Below, piece after piece: positions 21,870 through 35,055 of a stretch of DNA of 64,000 nucleotides. The notes under the pieces are model-generated. The model saw only the letters and a list, made by a program, of their open reading frames with translations. It did not search any database and was not told the DNA's origin. The position numbers and the translations under genes are program-made. Every line of letters begins with the position of its first letter. Position 1 is the stretch's first letter. This stretch comes from Ziziphus jujuba (Eukaryota > Streptophyta > Magnoliopsida > Rosales > Rhamnaceae), in the NCBI RefSeq assembly GCF_031755915.1, contig NC_083382.1:28496001-28560000 (forward strand). Reading direction: 5' to 3'.

Positions 21870-23904
21870 CAATTTAAAACATCAATGGAAAGAAATAGAA
21901 TAAAAACACAGTTAAATATATTTAATTTTAAATTCGATTTTAAAACATCTTTGTTTTGAAAATCATGTTGAGTTGTGGTGTCAGACAGTATCCAGCATGC
22001 CAAGTACAGCCTGATAGAAAGGTTAAAGAGAGAAACTTGTAAACGGTCACCTTAACGTTCCAACGGCATTGATGCTTATAACAATCATCCTAGCCATGGA
22101 GGGGGACGACTTATGTGCACTGTATAAAAACTTGCCAACTCTCAAGTCCATGGCATCCCACAGGACGACCATATAAATTGCGTGCTTAACAACATATGCA
22201 GTATAGAACACCAATACTGCATAGTACATCTAAAATCAATAACTCATAATTTTTCAAATATCGAAATCAAATGAATAACGCTGGGTTAAATACCTCTTTT
22301 CAAACCCATATAATCCACATTCTCCTTTAAACCATCATCATAAATTTATCAATTTAAATATATCAATTTCTATCACAATGAAATCAATTTCAGAAATATT
22401 TAAACGCATAAATATAATTTTGAGCATAATTATTTAAAACAATTATTTTCTCAAATCCTTAAAAACCAATTTAAATTAAAAAAAAGATTAAAACCACATA
22501 AAATCCATATATAATTAAATTCATATAAACACATTTATTATGAATCATAAATTTAATAATAAAAGTAACCATAATTAATAAGAATTTAAAACCATAATTC
22601 TTTTAAATTCCCAAATATATTTTTAGCAACAACATATAAATTAAAATTATCATAAATTGGCAATATAAATTTAGATGGCAATTTTATTAAATATCCAACA
22701 GACAAAACATATTTTCCAAATATTTTATTACCAAAAAATATACATAATTTAACCACCCAAAATAATTTTGAAGGTGGGTCACTCATCTCAAGCACGTGAA
22801 TCAATCAAGATGCTCCACGCGATCAGTCCCATGACTCACGCGTGCATCTCTTGAAGATCAGACCTATGGTGAATGGAATCTCGCGGAAAGGTTTTGGACT
22901 TAGTATCCTCAATTTTCTCAATCCGCCAATAATTGAGAAAAAAGGACCCTTAGATTTAAGTTCAGAGAGGTCAAATTAGTGGAGAAAGATAGGTGGGGTA
23001 ATCGGAAACTCACTGGAATTGTGTTTTTTGATGACTCACCATGGTCATCAAAAAACGTCACTACCAGTAGCAGGTTCGGTGGCCACTATCGTAATTTTTG
23101 GTGGAAAGGTAGATTAGAGGATGGGTGACATGATGGGATTGCAGTGTCAAGAATGGGTGGCTTGGTTGGGTGAAATGAGCCGAAAAAGGAATCCACACAT
23201 TGATGGAAAAATGGATAATTTGGTGCTTGGGTGGCCGGTTGGGCTTTATGAGGATGTGGTGCATGTCAATGGAAGGTGGCCGGAGATGGGTCAATCGGAT
23301 GTGGTCGGTTTCTCTCTCCTTTTTCTCTTTCTCTTTCCTCTCTCTCCTTCTCCCTCTTCTCTCTCTTCCACCTCACTCGTTTTCAACCAATTAAAACAAG
23401 ACCTGTGGCTACCACTATTCACTCATGGTTGGCCCAAATTTTGATATGTGGCATAAGTGTCATTGGACATTGTGCACACACACAGATCAGTGCACTGTAA
23501 ACGCTGTCTTGGAAAAACTTTGTAGATCCGTAACTTTCTAACCGAATGTCCAAATTAGGTATGCTGCTAGTCTATGAACTCGTATGGATGATTACTTTGC
23601 AACCATACATGAGTCAAATCAAGATTTTACAAAAATAAAAAGTCAAACACGACACTCTTGGACAATTTAGACTGTAACTTGTCTCACTCATAACTTTTAA
23701 ACCCTAGCTCCATTTTTGATGTGCTACTTGTCTACATACTCAGATTAATGTGTATTCTGCAATAGTACCTTCTGCAATAGTACCTTGGTCAATGTGAAAT
23801 TCTATCCGAAGCAAAAAGTCAAAATTTGACCCCACTTGGTCAACAATGGTCAAATCTGATCAACGCAAGAAGATTTTCGATGTACTTTGGGATGGGGTAT
23901 TACT
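21870..23904 (-). mobile_element. Truncated, diverged LTR of the Tekay-like family
   Basis: Read on the - strand it begins at the family 5' end (AGTAATACCCCATCCC, the complement of 23889-23904). It then runs through the TTGAC-rich part, a pyrimidine-rich tract (23310-23370 on +) and the conserved splice-like block (22770-22800 on +). It stops inside the LTR at about 21870, so the 3' part is lost. Divergence is clearly greater than among the solo LTRs, so it is an older copy. Confidence 0.75.
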
Positions 23905-24176
23905 TTGATGGTAAGCAACATAAATATATCATGTATAAACTAGTCGTTCTCTTCATCCAAAATATATATTTATACATCTTTTCCATAACTGGAGTATATT
24001 AGAGAGAGGGATTGAGAGAAAAACACGGTTTATTCCTTGTTTGTCGGTTTGATTCAAGGACCAAGGAAAAAGGTATTTTGTTTATACTGTGATGAGCATG
24101 AGTTCTTGAGATCTAGAGCCTATAATTCCTATTTATTGCTCATGTAAAATTAATTTACAATGCCTCTACCAAATAT
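23905..24176. other. Short spacer, nothing recognised
   Basis: AT-rich sequence between an old LTR fragment and the gypsy element. The last five bases (AATAT, 24172-24176) are the left target duplication of the gypsy element. Confidence 0.5.
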
Positions 24177-26851
24177 TATCAGGACCCATCCAAAATTCCT
24201 CACCAGAACTCTAAACAAGCTCTGATCCCAGGAAAACCCTACCGGACCCTCCAATGGAAAATCCGGCAGAACCTCCCCTAAGGGTTGGACTTACCACAAA
24301 TTTCTTGCATTGAAAACACACTTCTATATTCATCCCCTTATTCTTCCCACATTACTACAAGTTGATTCCACAAATTTACAGCACTCCAAATAAATAACAG
24401 TAATCTAGTGCATAATTATTACATAAATGTCCGAGACAGTATACAGAGCTTCATGGAGTACTATTAAGCATAGAATACAACAAGGATGAATGAAATATTA
24501 CAATTGAAATAAATGAAGACAAAGGTAACTTCTCGAACTGATACAGCGGAGATTAGGTTCGCCCCGGAAGAACGTCTACCACCTCTTGCACCTAAGGGAA
24601 TGGAATTTAAAAATATGAGATGCTAATCATCTCAGTGAGTGACCCTATCTACTGAATACTTTTAATATTAATAATATAACAAATAAAGGAACTTAATTAA
24701 TACAAACAATTAAATAAATAAATAATAATAAACAATTGAAAGTAATAATTTCTCTCAAAACCCTCACTATTCACTCCGTTGAAAATGTTCCCTTTTTAAA
24801 ACATTTTCACAAAATCCGATATTCGTATTTCCCAAAAACGAAGGGATCAATTAATTTAATAAATAATAATTAAATAAACCAAATATAAATAAAATGTAAT
24901 AAAATATAATAAATACTTTTTGAAAACTTTGGGTTTGAAATTTCTATTTGAAAATTTATACTTGACGCACTACACCATATACCAGCGATGCCCTTCGATA
25001 CCCAGCGTCCCGAGCACCGACTGGCGGGGAGGTTAAAGAGAGAAACTTGCATACGGTGCTTCGGCGTCCCGATAGCGCAGCTACTGAAATCGTCATCCCG
25101 GCCATGGAGGGGGGCGGCTGATGCGCAATATATAAGACTTGCCTACCTTCGGTCCAATGGCAACTCACGGGAGACATAATAACTTGCGCGCTAATCCACA
25201 TATACAGCCAGAACACCAATACTATATGAGTGCGTCTAAAACCAATTATTAAATTTCTTATTACCGTACCGATTTTCCAAAAATCACCGTGGGAATTATA
25301 CCAGTTTTCAAATTCACCATCCCACATTTTCCTTTAACATTTCCGGTACGAAACCATCAATAACAATATACAAATAATTTTTCTCATAGTACAAAGTCCA
25401 TCAATTAATATTCCACGGGCATAATTATAAAATTTGAAACCACCAATTTAAACCAATATTTTCCTTGAAATATTTAAACCAATCATGCCCAAAAATAATA
25501 TTAAAATCCAGATATAATTAATTAATGAAAATACCTTGCTCATGTATAATAAATACAATTAAATCACAATAATGATAAAAAATCCATTAATAAACCAAAT
25601 TTTCATTTAACAGTAATAAACATATACGTACTTATAAAATAATATTTTTCCAAAATTATAATTAAATTTCCACCACATGGGCATAATTCTAAATACCAAA
25701 TTAACACCAAATAAACATAATTAATCACCCCAAAATAATTTTAAATGTGGGTCACTCACCTTAAGCACATATATCAATCAAGATCCTCCGCAGGATCAAC
25801 TTCATTACCCACACATGCACCTAAAACATCCACAATACACCAAACCAAATATATTAATATTTTAATCGGGTAACACCCAAATAGGTACCCGGGGAGCGAA
25901 CACAAACGACAACCAAAATTGACGAGTAATATACCGAATCGAAGCTTGAGTGACGAGGATTACAAATCCGGTCTTACTTTCCGGAGATCGGACCCGAGGT
26001 GGCCGAAATCTCGCCGGAAAGCTTTCGGGGTTCAACTCTTCGATTCTCTCAAACTGTCGCGAATTGGAGGAAAAGGACACCGAATTTGGATTCAGGGGGT
26101 TGGAATTGGTGGAGAAGGACCGGAGATGGGACTGGGTACTCGCCCGAATAGGGATTTCTTCGGTGAGCCGTCGCGATTACCGGCAACCGTCACCGGCGGC
26201 GGCGCGTGCGGTGGCTGGTGGCTGAGATTTTTGGGGGTTTTGTAGATCGAAGGGAGAGGGTCTCAACGGTACCGGTGGTGACAAGAATGGAGGCTGGAAT
26301 GTGGAGATCTCGACGGTTGAAGGAATCGACACCGCTGCCGGAAAAAGCCCCAATCCGTGCGTGTCGCCGATCGGTTGGCCATGAAATTTTGGGTTTGGCC
26401 GAGAATGGAGAGGTGCTCTTGTCTGGCCGACGCGTGTGGCAAGAATCGGCAGAAAAATTTCATAACTCCGGTGGCCGGCGATTTTCTCTCCCTCTCTCTT
26501 TCTCTCTCCTCCCTCGTTGTTTTGCCAAATAAAAGCCACCGTGGGTGACATTGTTCACCACGTGGACCACTCAGATGTCGACACGTGGCTTCACTGTGCA
26601 CTTAAGCCAGATATAATAAAATATTACGGTATTTGGAAAACTTCACATGTCCATAACTTTTTAACCAGGTGTCCAATTTAAGCGTGCCGCTAGTCTATGA
26701 ACTCATATCGACGAGTACTTTATAAGCATATGAAAGTCAAAACAAAATTCTACAACGATAAAAAGTCAACTCCCGGGATCTTTTGGACAGTTTGCACATC
26801 GATTTGTTTTTCCTATAACTTTCAAACCGTAGCTCCGTTTTCGACGTGCTA

Positions 26852-28979
26852 TGTCAGGACCCGTCCAGAATTCATTCCCCGGAACCCTAGACAGCCCTGA
26901 TCCCAGGGAAACCCTACCGGACCCTCCAACGGAAAATCCGGCAGAGCCTCCCCTAAGGGATTTACTTACCACAAATTACCTGCACTAAAAACACACTTCT
27001 AAAAACATCTTCTTATTCCTCCCACGTTACTACAGATTGGTTCCACAAATTTCAGCACTTCAAAATAAATATAGTAATCCAGTGCAAATTAAATACAACA
27101 AGAGTGAAAGAAATATTACAACTGCAGTAAAAGAAGAACAAGGTACTGCATGAACTAAAACAGCGATGAAGATCAAGTCCGCTCCGAGTGAACACCGACA
27201 AGCTGGTACCTAGAGGAACGGAATTTAAGAGTGTGAGATGCTAATCATCTCAGTGAGCGACCCTACTACTATACAATATAATACCACGGTAATAGGTATA
27301 TAAAAAATAATTATTTGGAAATAATATTTTCTCTCAAAACCCTTGCAATTCTCTCAGTTGGAAAGGTTCCCCTTTTAAAACATTTTCACAAAACCCCTTT
27401 ATTCATATTCCCCAAAAACCAAGACATCAATTAAATACCAGAAACAGTAATAAATAAATTTTAATTCCAATACAGCCTTAAAACATTTTATTTTTAAAAC
27501 ACAGTTCCGAAAATCAGTTGATGCACCCACTATATACCAGTGGCGCCAACAATACCCAGCGTCCCAAGGTACCGCCAGACAGGAGGTTATAGAGAGAAAC
27601 CGGCATACAGTCACGTGGCGTCCCACTGCGCCGCTGCTAACCTGGTGTCCCGGCCATGGGGGGTGGCCTACCCTCATCCGATGGCAACCACAGGACAACC
27701 TCATAATATCAACTGCGCGCTACTCACACCCACCTGCGCGCTAATCACATCACCTGCGCGCTAATCACACCCACTTGCACGCTAATCACAACCGTGTGCA
27801 CACTAACCATATCACATATAAACAGAACACCAGTACGTGCACGGTGCATCTAAAAATCATAAAATCCACAAATTTAAATTATAAATCAAAACTCACATTT
27901 TGCATAAACATAGCGGGTATAGTCCATCCGCTTGAACCCGGAAATCCTCCGTAACTTCTTTATAATCGATACCATAGATTTCATGATTTTCAAATCCACC
28001 AACTCCCAAATCCATCAATTCAAATATCCACATTTTCCCAATAGCATAAATAATTCTCGAAATATCATAATTAAATCTCACAATATTCCATGGGCATATT
28101 TTATAAAAATTGAAATCACCAACATAACCAAATATTTTCCTTGAAATATTTGAAAATTAAATCGTGCCCGATTTAATATTAAAACCACACGAATTTCAAA
28201 ATTCGCAAAACCATAAAATAATTTCACATGGCATAAATTGGTGAAATGGACGTTTTCTTAAATCCGATAAATTCACAAATAATTCCACAATAAATCAAAT
28301 AAATATTTGGCACATAGAAATTAAATTCCAAATATTTAAATCACACACATATTATATTCACAAATTAAATTCCCCAAAATTAATTTGAAGGTGGGTCACT
28401 CACCTGGAGCACGCAATTAACCCATGATCCACCACGGGATCAATTCTACGACTCACCGGTGCTCCTAGAACAAAATTCATAGACAGTCAAATAAATTAAT
28501 ATTTTAATCGGGTAAATAATACCCGGTACCCGGGGGGTCAAACAAAAACTTTAACCAAAATAGGCGAATGATATACCGAATCGAAGCTCGTGGGACGAGG
28601 ATCACCAATCCGGTCTCCATCGACCCCAATTCCGCCGGAGGTGGCCGGAATTTGGCCAGAAAGTTTCGGCCGGATTTAATCCCTTCGTATCTTGCAAATC
28701 GACGGGAGTTGAGTTAATTGGAGCTCAGAATCGGACTCAGAGGGTCCAAATTAGTGGGAAAGGACAGGCTGCACGACCGGTGGCTGCCGGAAAATGGCCA
28801 AACCAGCGGCACACCGGCCGCCGGCTATGGAGGCTAATCCCGACGTGTCGGCTGGCCATTCGGCCGGAAACTTGGCTGCCGGTGTCGCCCAGCTGTGGGC
28901 TTCCTTGTCGGCCGGTGCGTGCATGGTCCCGGTGGCCGGAAAAAGTGCAGCAAGGAGAGAGAGAGACGGTCGATGGGAG

Positions 28980-29010
<31 letters not shown>

Positions 29011-29683
29011 GAAGAAGAAGAAGAAGAGAAGCAATTGGGCCCCCTGGCCCTTTTTTCCCACGTGGGGAAAAGAAAAGAAAAAGAAAAAGAAAAAGGAAAA
29101 GAAAAAGAAAAAGAAATAAAATAAAAATGATTAAATAATATTAATAATAATATTATTATTTAAAATAATAATAAAATAATTTGATTTTTTAAACATGGTT
29201 GACATGTGGCATTTCACCATGGTGACACATGGTCACCTTCAATAAGTCACACGTGGCACATCGTTACGCGTGTAAAAATAATATTAAAATAATACGGTAT
29301 TTGAAAAACTTTACAGGTCCATAACTTTCAAACCACATGTCCAAATCGGATGTGCCGCCAGTCCACGGACTCGTATCGACGAGCACTTCACAACCATGCA
29401 TGAGTCAAAGCACAACCTTGCATGAATAAAAAGTCAACTCCGGCACCCCTTGGACAGTTTGGACCCCAACTTGTTTTGCTCAAAACTTTCAAACCGTAGC
29501 TCCGATTTCAACGTGCTACCAGTCTACGAACTCGTGCCAACGTGTACTTCGTAACGGTACCTCAGTCAACCTAGAATTCCAACCGGGTCAAAAAGTCAAC
29601 TTTTGACCCCTTGGGTCAACTGTCAACGGTCAACCTCGGTCAACGTGCAAAAATTCCGACATGATTCGGGACGGGGTGTTACA
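26852..29683 (-). mobile_element. Solo LTR (same family) inserted in the 3' LTR
   Basis: On + it runs from TGTCAGGACCCG to GGGGTGTTACA, with TGCTA at 26847-26851 and 29684-29688. It is 2832 bp with no internal region. It carries a local array of about five 20-bp units (27711-27812) and a purine-rich tract (28965-29120) responsible for spurious Lys/Glu-rich frames. Confidence 0.93.
27711..27812. repeat. Minisatellite-like array within the solo LTR
   Basis: About five imperfect units of 20-21 bp centred on ACCTGCGCGCTAATCACA. The related LTR at 8087 has only two or three comparable units near 9955-9995, so the number of units varies between copies. Confidence 0.7.
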
Positions 29684-29856
29684 TGCTACTAGTCTACGAA
29701 CTCGGGCTTCATGTACTTTGCCACAGTACCATGGTCAACTAGAAATTTCAACTGAAACAAAAAGTCAACTTTTGACCCACTCGGTCAACAGCCAATCTCG
29801 GTCAACGTGCAAGAATTCCGACATGGTTTGGGACGGGGTGTTACAACCTTCCCCCC

Positions 29857-30993
29857 TGATGTGATTCCGCCCGAGGCCGCTCAACCGATAACCCGCTGGG
29901 GTGCTGACTCGACACGGATGAAGACTAAGCCAATCACAAGAGCTCAAATTAAGAGATTTAAGGACAACCTGGGAGTATTTATACAGGGGATAATCAATCT
30001 CAATAGAGCTTGTCCATACTTGAAGATACAAAGCCTATTCTAAGCATCCAAGTGGTGGAAGCCGATACGGACCCAGGTGACGGTTTTGGTACATTTTTGG
30101 AGTCCAGGAAGCATGAAATGGTTCCAATGCTTTATGGGTTCAATACATATGCCTAAGAGGTCATGGAATCAAGTTAAAGCAGCCTTAAATGCAATCAAAA
30201 AGGGCTTGTACGGACAACCTCAACAATTTGGCCGAATTTGCTGTATTGCTTGCTGGCTTTACTGTATTTTACTGTATTAGCCTTTTCTTATTTTTCCAAG
30301 CATGGGCAACGTGTGGGACTTCATATTCAGCTTATTTGCCATCCTAAAAATCATATAGAAGCTGATTTGAAGCTCAAAGAGGTCAAAGATTGATCAAAGT
30401 CAACTTAATCAAAAAGGCTAGCATTTTTAGTTTCCTAATTTGTTTTTACTTTTTGTTTTAGGAAACTACCATTACTTTTTGGCTTTTATTTATTTATTTT
30501 CTGGAAAAATAACTTTAGGAAGGTTTTTATTTTATTCTTTCCATTGTAAATTAATTAATTTCTAATTTAATATAAAGGAATTAATTAATCAAACTTAGAT
30601 TAGGAAAGGAAGTATAGTTTCAGCCAACTAGGTTTCTTTATGTGTGGTGGCTGGTTTTCTTTATGTTCTAGGGTTTTATTTCGTGGCTTTGTAGCCTATT
30701 TAAAGGCTTATTTTTCAATATGAATACAACTTTGATTTGATAAAGAAAATACTTGTGAGATTAATTATCTCTTTGTTCTTTGAGAACACCTAAAACACCA
30801 TTAGAGAATTGGTTGTTTTAGCTTGACTTATCAATAGGTTTTCCATCCCCTATTGTGGCGTCTACATTATACCAAGGTTTCTAACCACAGGTTGGTTAGG
30901 GGTTGAGGTCCATTCCATTAGAACTTGAACTTAATTAAAGATCCGGGCTAATATAATACAGGTTTAGGAGCAGGTCGTCCTAGGTTCGTATCA
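29857..30993 (+). repeat. 5' LTR of the pol-less gypsy element
   Basis: It matches 35056-36192 base for base apart from a few substitutions. A TATA-like CTATTTAAAGG at 30696-30706 is a plausible promoter, and a poly-T/A-rich U5 follows. Confidence 0.93.
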
Positions 30994-30995
30994 TT

Positions 30996-31007
30996 TGGTA
31001 TCAGAGC
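30996..31007 (+). promoter_or_regulatory. Primer-binding site of the pol-less gypsy element
   Basis: TGGTATCAGAGC, complementary to initiator-Met tRNA, two bases after the 5' LTR. Confidence 0.92.
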
Positions 31008-32167
31008 TAAATTTTGTTCAGGTTTGATCTATCTTTATTTGCTTTATTTGTTTTTGTGTTATTCTGCAATTTTAGCATTAGGTTAAGGTTGCATCCATCC
31101 TATACACGTTCAGCATCTTAAAAAAAAAAAAAAAAAATTCATTCCTAGTTGAATTAGGATTTCCTAGTTTTATCGTATTTTTGTTTCCTAGTTTGTTGGT
31201 TGTCTTTTATCATTGTTCTTGTTAATTTGGTTTTTATTGATTTTTTTTTGCTGTTTTAGTCTTAAATATTTGCATTCATATATTCAAAAAAAAAAAAAAA
31301 GAAAACAAGAAAAAAAAAAAAGAAGTTTGCGGCAACATTTAAAAAGAAAAAAAAAAAAACTGCACATTTTGTTTATTTGGAGGTCACGGGTTTGGTGTTT
31401 GTTTTGGAGTTGGAATTGCAATTTTGGTATTTATTCTTGCTACTGCAGTTGTTTATGTTCTGTGAGTGAAAAAAATAAGAAAAAAAGAAGGTAAAGCCGA
31501 ATAAAAACAAAAAAAACAAAAAAAAATATTTCGGTTTATTGGAGTTTGATTTGTTTGCTGGAAATTTGTTGGAGCTGCTGGTTTTTTATTATTTATTCAA
31601 TATTTGAGTTGCTGGAGAATTATTTTTGCTGCTGGATATTTGGATTTTGGGTGCTTAAATTATTTGGATTAAAATTAGATAAAGGAATTTATACAAAACT
31701 TGAATTACAAGAACAACAACCAACACTGTTCTATAATTTTGTTCTCTTTGATTCTTGTTCGTATTTGAATTTCTTTTTCTGGAATTTTATTCTTGAACTC
31801 ATAATCTACTACCATCTGGTGCAGTTTTCAAAAATTCCAACGTTTTCCCATTATTTTGTGTTTTCTTGTCTAGAAAGCCGAAAAATTAGGATTTGTTGGA
31901 TTCTTTCGGTATTACCTACTTTTTGCTACTGCTTTGTTGATAAGTTTAATTAAAACATACTAGTGATCTAATTGCTGTTTTGTGGGTGTTTTAATTAGAA
32001 CTTTGAGATAATTCATTGAGTGGAAAAAGGTAAGAGTGTGAGAGCTTAAAAGAGGGTAAAAGCCGAAACTAGTGTGCAAACACGAGTGTCGAGACCTTGT
32101 TTGAGTGAAACACGTGAGGGAGTGAATATTGTGAGGATTTATTTTATTTTTTCAGTATTTTACTAAC
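31008..32167. other. Long untranslated leader of the pol-less gypsy element
   Basis: About 1.16 kb of T/A-rich sequence with several A-runs (31118-31137, 31286-31330, 31346-31360) lies between the primer site and the gag ATG. Frames here are low complexity. The leader would be expected to hold packaging and dimerisation signals, but none can be recognised by eye. Confidence 0.55.
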
Positions 32168-34843
32168 ATGGCAGATTCTAGAATAAGAAGAGGGGATCCA
32201 CCCTTGAGGATCAATGAGGAAGAGTCCGTAGCATTCCATGGCGATGACCGAGCTACCGGGAGTGGAGACCAAGTGGATATGAGAGCTGTCTTGGAATCAA
32301 TACAGCGGGTTAGTGCTCAAGTTGAGCATGTGAATCAAAGAGTGGGAAGACTAGAAGCCTCACAAGGAAGGCCGAATACAAGAAATAGGCAAGAATTCCA
32401 TGGAGGACAAGGCCGAGGACGAGGAGGCCGCGAGAGGCCGAGAGAGGAATTTGATGAGGAGCCATTCGACGGCGACTTTGAGGAAGGTATGGACGAAACC
32501 TTTGCTGTCCAAGATAGAGCTGGCTATGGGAGATATAGGAGGGAAGATACAGATGATGATTTGGGAAATATCAAGGTTAATATCCCACCTTTTATGGGTA
32601 AAAGTGATCCCGAAGCTTATTTGGAGTGGGAAGAAAAAATAGAGATGATCTTTGACTGCCACAACTATTCGGAAGGTAAGAAGGTGAAGTTGGCAGCAAT
32701 GGAGTTTGGCCATTATGCACTCCAATGGTGGACAAATGAGCAAAGCACCCGAAGGAGAGTTGGTGATGACTTAATTACAACATGGCGACAAATGAAAGGA
32801 GCCATGAGGAAGCGGTTTGTGCCATCCCATTACCATAGGTTGCTGCATCAAAGGCTTCAATCTTTGTCTCAAGGAAGTAGGTCCGTGGAGGATTATTACA
32901 AAGAGATGGAGATGTTAATGATGAGGCTGAATATGAATGAGGATAGGGAGGCAACCATGGCAAGATTTCTTGGAGGGTTAAACCGAGACATTGCCAACCA
33001 ACTTGAATTACAACAATACTTGGAATTGGAGGAGATGTTGTATGTAGCTATTAAATTAGAGCATCAATTCAAGAGGAGGGGTGTAAGATCATGGTTTGGA
33101 GGTGTTTCCAACAGTGAAAGGTCCAATTCTAGTGGCTGGAGGATCAATCCCATCTATGAAAGCAAGCCAAAGCCGAAAGTCAAAGAAGAAAGTTCAAATT
33201 GGCCAAGGAAGGAGACTAGAACCGAATCTGTCCAAGCACCAAAGAATGAGGTAAAATTAGATCCTAAACCTTCTAGAACTCATGATGTTGTGTGTTTTAA
33301 GTGCCAGGGAGGAGGACACATCGCTAGCCAATGCCCGAATAGAAGAATCATGGTGTTAAAGGGCAATGACGAGCTAGAATCGAAAAGTGAAGAAAGTGAG
33401 GATGAAGCCAAGCAAGAGGAGGAGGACTTGGAGGATGAACCCAAAACCTTGCAAGCATCCAATGCTGAATTAAACTTGCTTTCTAGGAGAGTACTTGCTG
33501 CATACAAAGATGAGGATGAAATTCCAAGAGAGAACATCTTCCACACCCGATGTGAAATTCAAGGTAAGATTTGTAGTATGATTATTGATAGTGGAAGTTG
33601 TACAAATGTAATTAGTAACATTGTAGTTGATAAATTAGACTTAATAACTATTAAACATCCAAAACCTTATAGATTACAATGGCTTAATGATGGTGGTGAA
33701 ATAAAAGTGAATAAACAAGCCGAAATAAAATTTAATATAGGTAGATATGAGGATGTAGTTTTATGTGATATTGTACCCATGATTGCTGGACATATACTAT
33801 TAGGTAGGCCATGGCAATTTGATAAAGATGCTACTCATTTTGGTCGAGAAAATAGTATTGTTTTCAGGTTTAAAGGGAAGAAGGTCAAGCTGGAACCATT
33901 ATCACCTAAAGAGGTTTACAAAGACCAATTACAAATGCAACAAAGGAGAGAAGCCGAAAAGCTCAAGGAAAAAGCAAGTATGGCACCAACGGCTTCACCA
34001 TCCTTTCAAGAAGGTAAGAATGAGGTTGCTGATCAAGGTAAGGTTTCTAAGACTCATGTTGAGTGGAAAGATCAAGGAAAAACACAAAGAGAGGGGAAAG
34101 AAAGTGGCAAACCCGAGAGCTTGGAGAAGGAAGAGAAATCTGAAGGTTTGCACCAATCCAAGGGAAAAAAAGAAAAAGAAAGAAAAGAAAGGTTAAGTAG
34201 CAACTTTTATTTGAGTTTAGGGGATATTAATAAGGTTATTGAGAGTAAGAAACCTTTACTGGTCATGATTTATAAAGAAAATTATTTTAATGATCAAACT
34301 AACTTTGAAGAACTTGAATTGCCAAGTTCAATGATTTCTCTTTTGAAGGAATTTGGAGATGTCTTCCCAAATGAAATTCCAAGTGGACTACCATCCAATC
34401 AAGAGGGAAAAGGTAAGCTTGCTATCCAAGGTAAGTCTTCTAATACTCAGCTTGTGTGGAAATATTTTAATAAAACCAAGAGTGAAAATTTTGGTGCAAA
34501 AGCCGAGAGTGAGGAAGGTGAGATGGCATTGAGTGAGAAAGGAAAAGGAAGACAAGAAAGGAAGAATATAAATTTTTATCTTAGCTTTGGTGATGTTAAT
34601 AAAGTAATTATGAATAAGAAATCATTGCTGACCATGAATTTTAAGGATACTTATTTAAAGATGTCTTTATTGCATAGAATTTTATCTGCATTGTTGAGAG
34701 CTTTACTTAGTGGCAATTTGAAAATTTGGAAAATATTGTTTGCTAACTTTAAAAAGCGTAATTTTTACCATAATGAGAATGTATTTCTAGATTTTGTTGT
34801 AATAGTGTTTGACCCAGGAGAATTGGTTTGGTTACACTTATGA
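32168..34843 (+). CDS. Gag-protease polyprotein of the pol-less gypsy element
   Basis: An 891-residue open frame. Residues about 1-150 are charged and Arg/Gly-rich. About 155-300 is the retrotransposon Gag (capsid-like) domain, with YLEWEEKIEMIFDCHNY and FVPSHYHRLLHQRLQSLSQG. The CCHC zinc knuckle has ligands Cys376, Cys379, His384 and Cys389. The aspartic protease has DSG at 474-476 and the downstream ILLGRPW. A Lys/Glu-rich linker follows, then EFGDVFPNEIPSGLP (about 728-742), which in relatives directly precedes RT. Here the RT is absent. Instead the frame re-enters a diverged second copy of the preceding linker (nt about 34004-34296 and 34397-34663), then unrelated sequence, and ends in a piece of the integrase C-terminus. 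The open frame implies recent selection or recent origin. Gag and protease could be functional and might use RT and integrase from a relative. Confidence 0.88.
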   Translation: MADSRIRRGDPPLRINEEESVAFHGDDRATGSGDQVDMRAVLESIQRVSAQVEHVNQRVGRLEASQGRPNTRNRQEFHGGQGRGRGGRERPREEFDEEPFDGDFEEGMDETFAVQDRAGYGRYRREDTDDDLGNIKVNIPPFMGKSDPEAYLEWEEKIEMIFDCHNYSEGKKVKLAAMEFGHYALQWWTNEQSTRRRVGDDLITTWRQMKGAMRKRFVPSHYHRLLHQRLQSLSQGSRSVEDYYKEMEMLMMRLNMNEDREATMARFLGGLNRDIANQLELQQYLELEEMLYVAIKLEHQFKRRGVRSWFGGVSNSERSNSSGWRINPIYESKPKPKVKEESSNWPRKETRTESVQAPKNEVKLDPKPSRTHDVVCFKCQGGGHIASQCPNRRIMVLKGNDELESKSEESEDEAKQEEEDLEDEPKTLQASNAELNLLSRRVLAAYKDEDEIPRENIFHTRCEIQGKICSMIIDSGSCTNVISNIVVDKLDLITIKHPKPYRLQWLNDGGEIKVNKQAEIKFNIGRYEDVVLCDIVPMIAGHILLGRPWQFDKDATHFGRENSIVFRFKGKKVKLEPLSPKEVYKDQLQMQQRREAEKLKEKASMAPTASPSFQEGKNEVADQGKVSKTHVEWKDQGKTQREGKESGKPESLEKEEKSEGLHQSKGKKEKERKERLSSNFYLSLGDINKVIESKKPLLVMIYKENYFNDQTNFEELELPSSMISLLKEFGDVFPNEIPSGLPSNQEGKGKLAIQGKSSNTQLVWKYFNKTKSENFGAKAESEEGEMALSEKGKGRQERKNINFYLSFGDVNKVIMNKKSLLTMNFKDTYLKMSLLHRILSALLRALLSGNLKIWKILFANFKKRNFYHNENVFLDFVVIVFDPGELVWLHL

Positions 34844-35055
34844 AAGGAAAGGTTTCCTAAACAAAGAAAGTCAAAGCTCATGCCGCCTATGGATGGACTT
34901 TTTCAAGTTTTGGAGCTGAATAACAAGAATGCCTACAAGCTTGATTTACCCGGTGAGTATAACATGAGTGCTGCATTTAATGTTGCTGATTTAACTCCTT
35001 TTTCTGCAGGTGATGATCTTGATTTGAGGATAAATCCTTTTCAAGAGGAGGGGAA
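34811..35055 (+). pseudogene. Integrase C-terminal remnant
   Basis: The end of the Gag-protease frame reads DPGELVWLHL, then a stop at 34841-34843. The same frame continues with [20 protein letters not shown] and FNVADLTPF, typical of the segment after the integrase core in Ty3/gypsy. It marks the far side of the pol deletion and runs up to the 3' LTR. Confidence 0.8.

Larger units (their letters stand above)
24177..29845 (-). repeat. 3' LTR of the gypsy element (interrupted)
   Basis: 24177-26851 plus 29689-29845 together make a 2832-bp LTR that matches 43814-46657 end to end. The outer end has decayed (TATCAGG for TGTCAGG). The inserted solo LTR splits it between GACGTGCTA and CTAGTCTACGAACTC, which are contiguous in the 5' LTR near 46490-46510. 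Confidence 0.92.

Noticed and set aside
27711..27812. CRISPR-like array of regularly spaced repeats
   Set aside because: Units are contiguous 20-21 bp minisatellite repeats without spacers, in a plant LTR.
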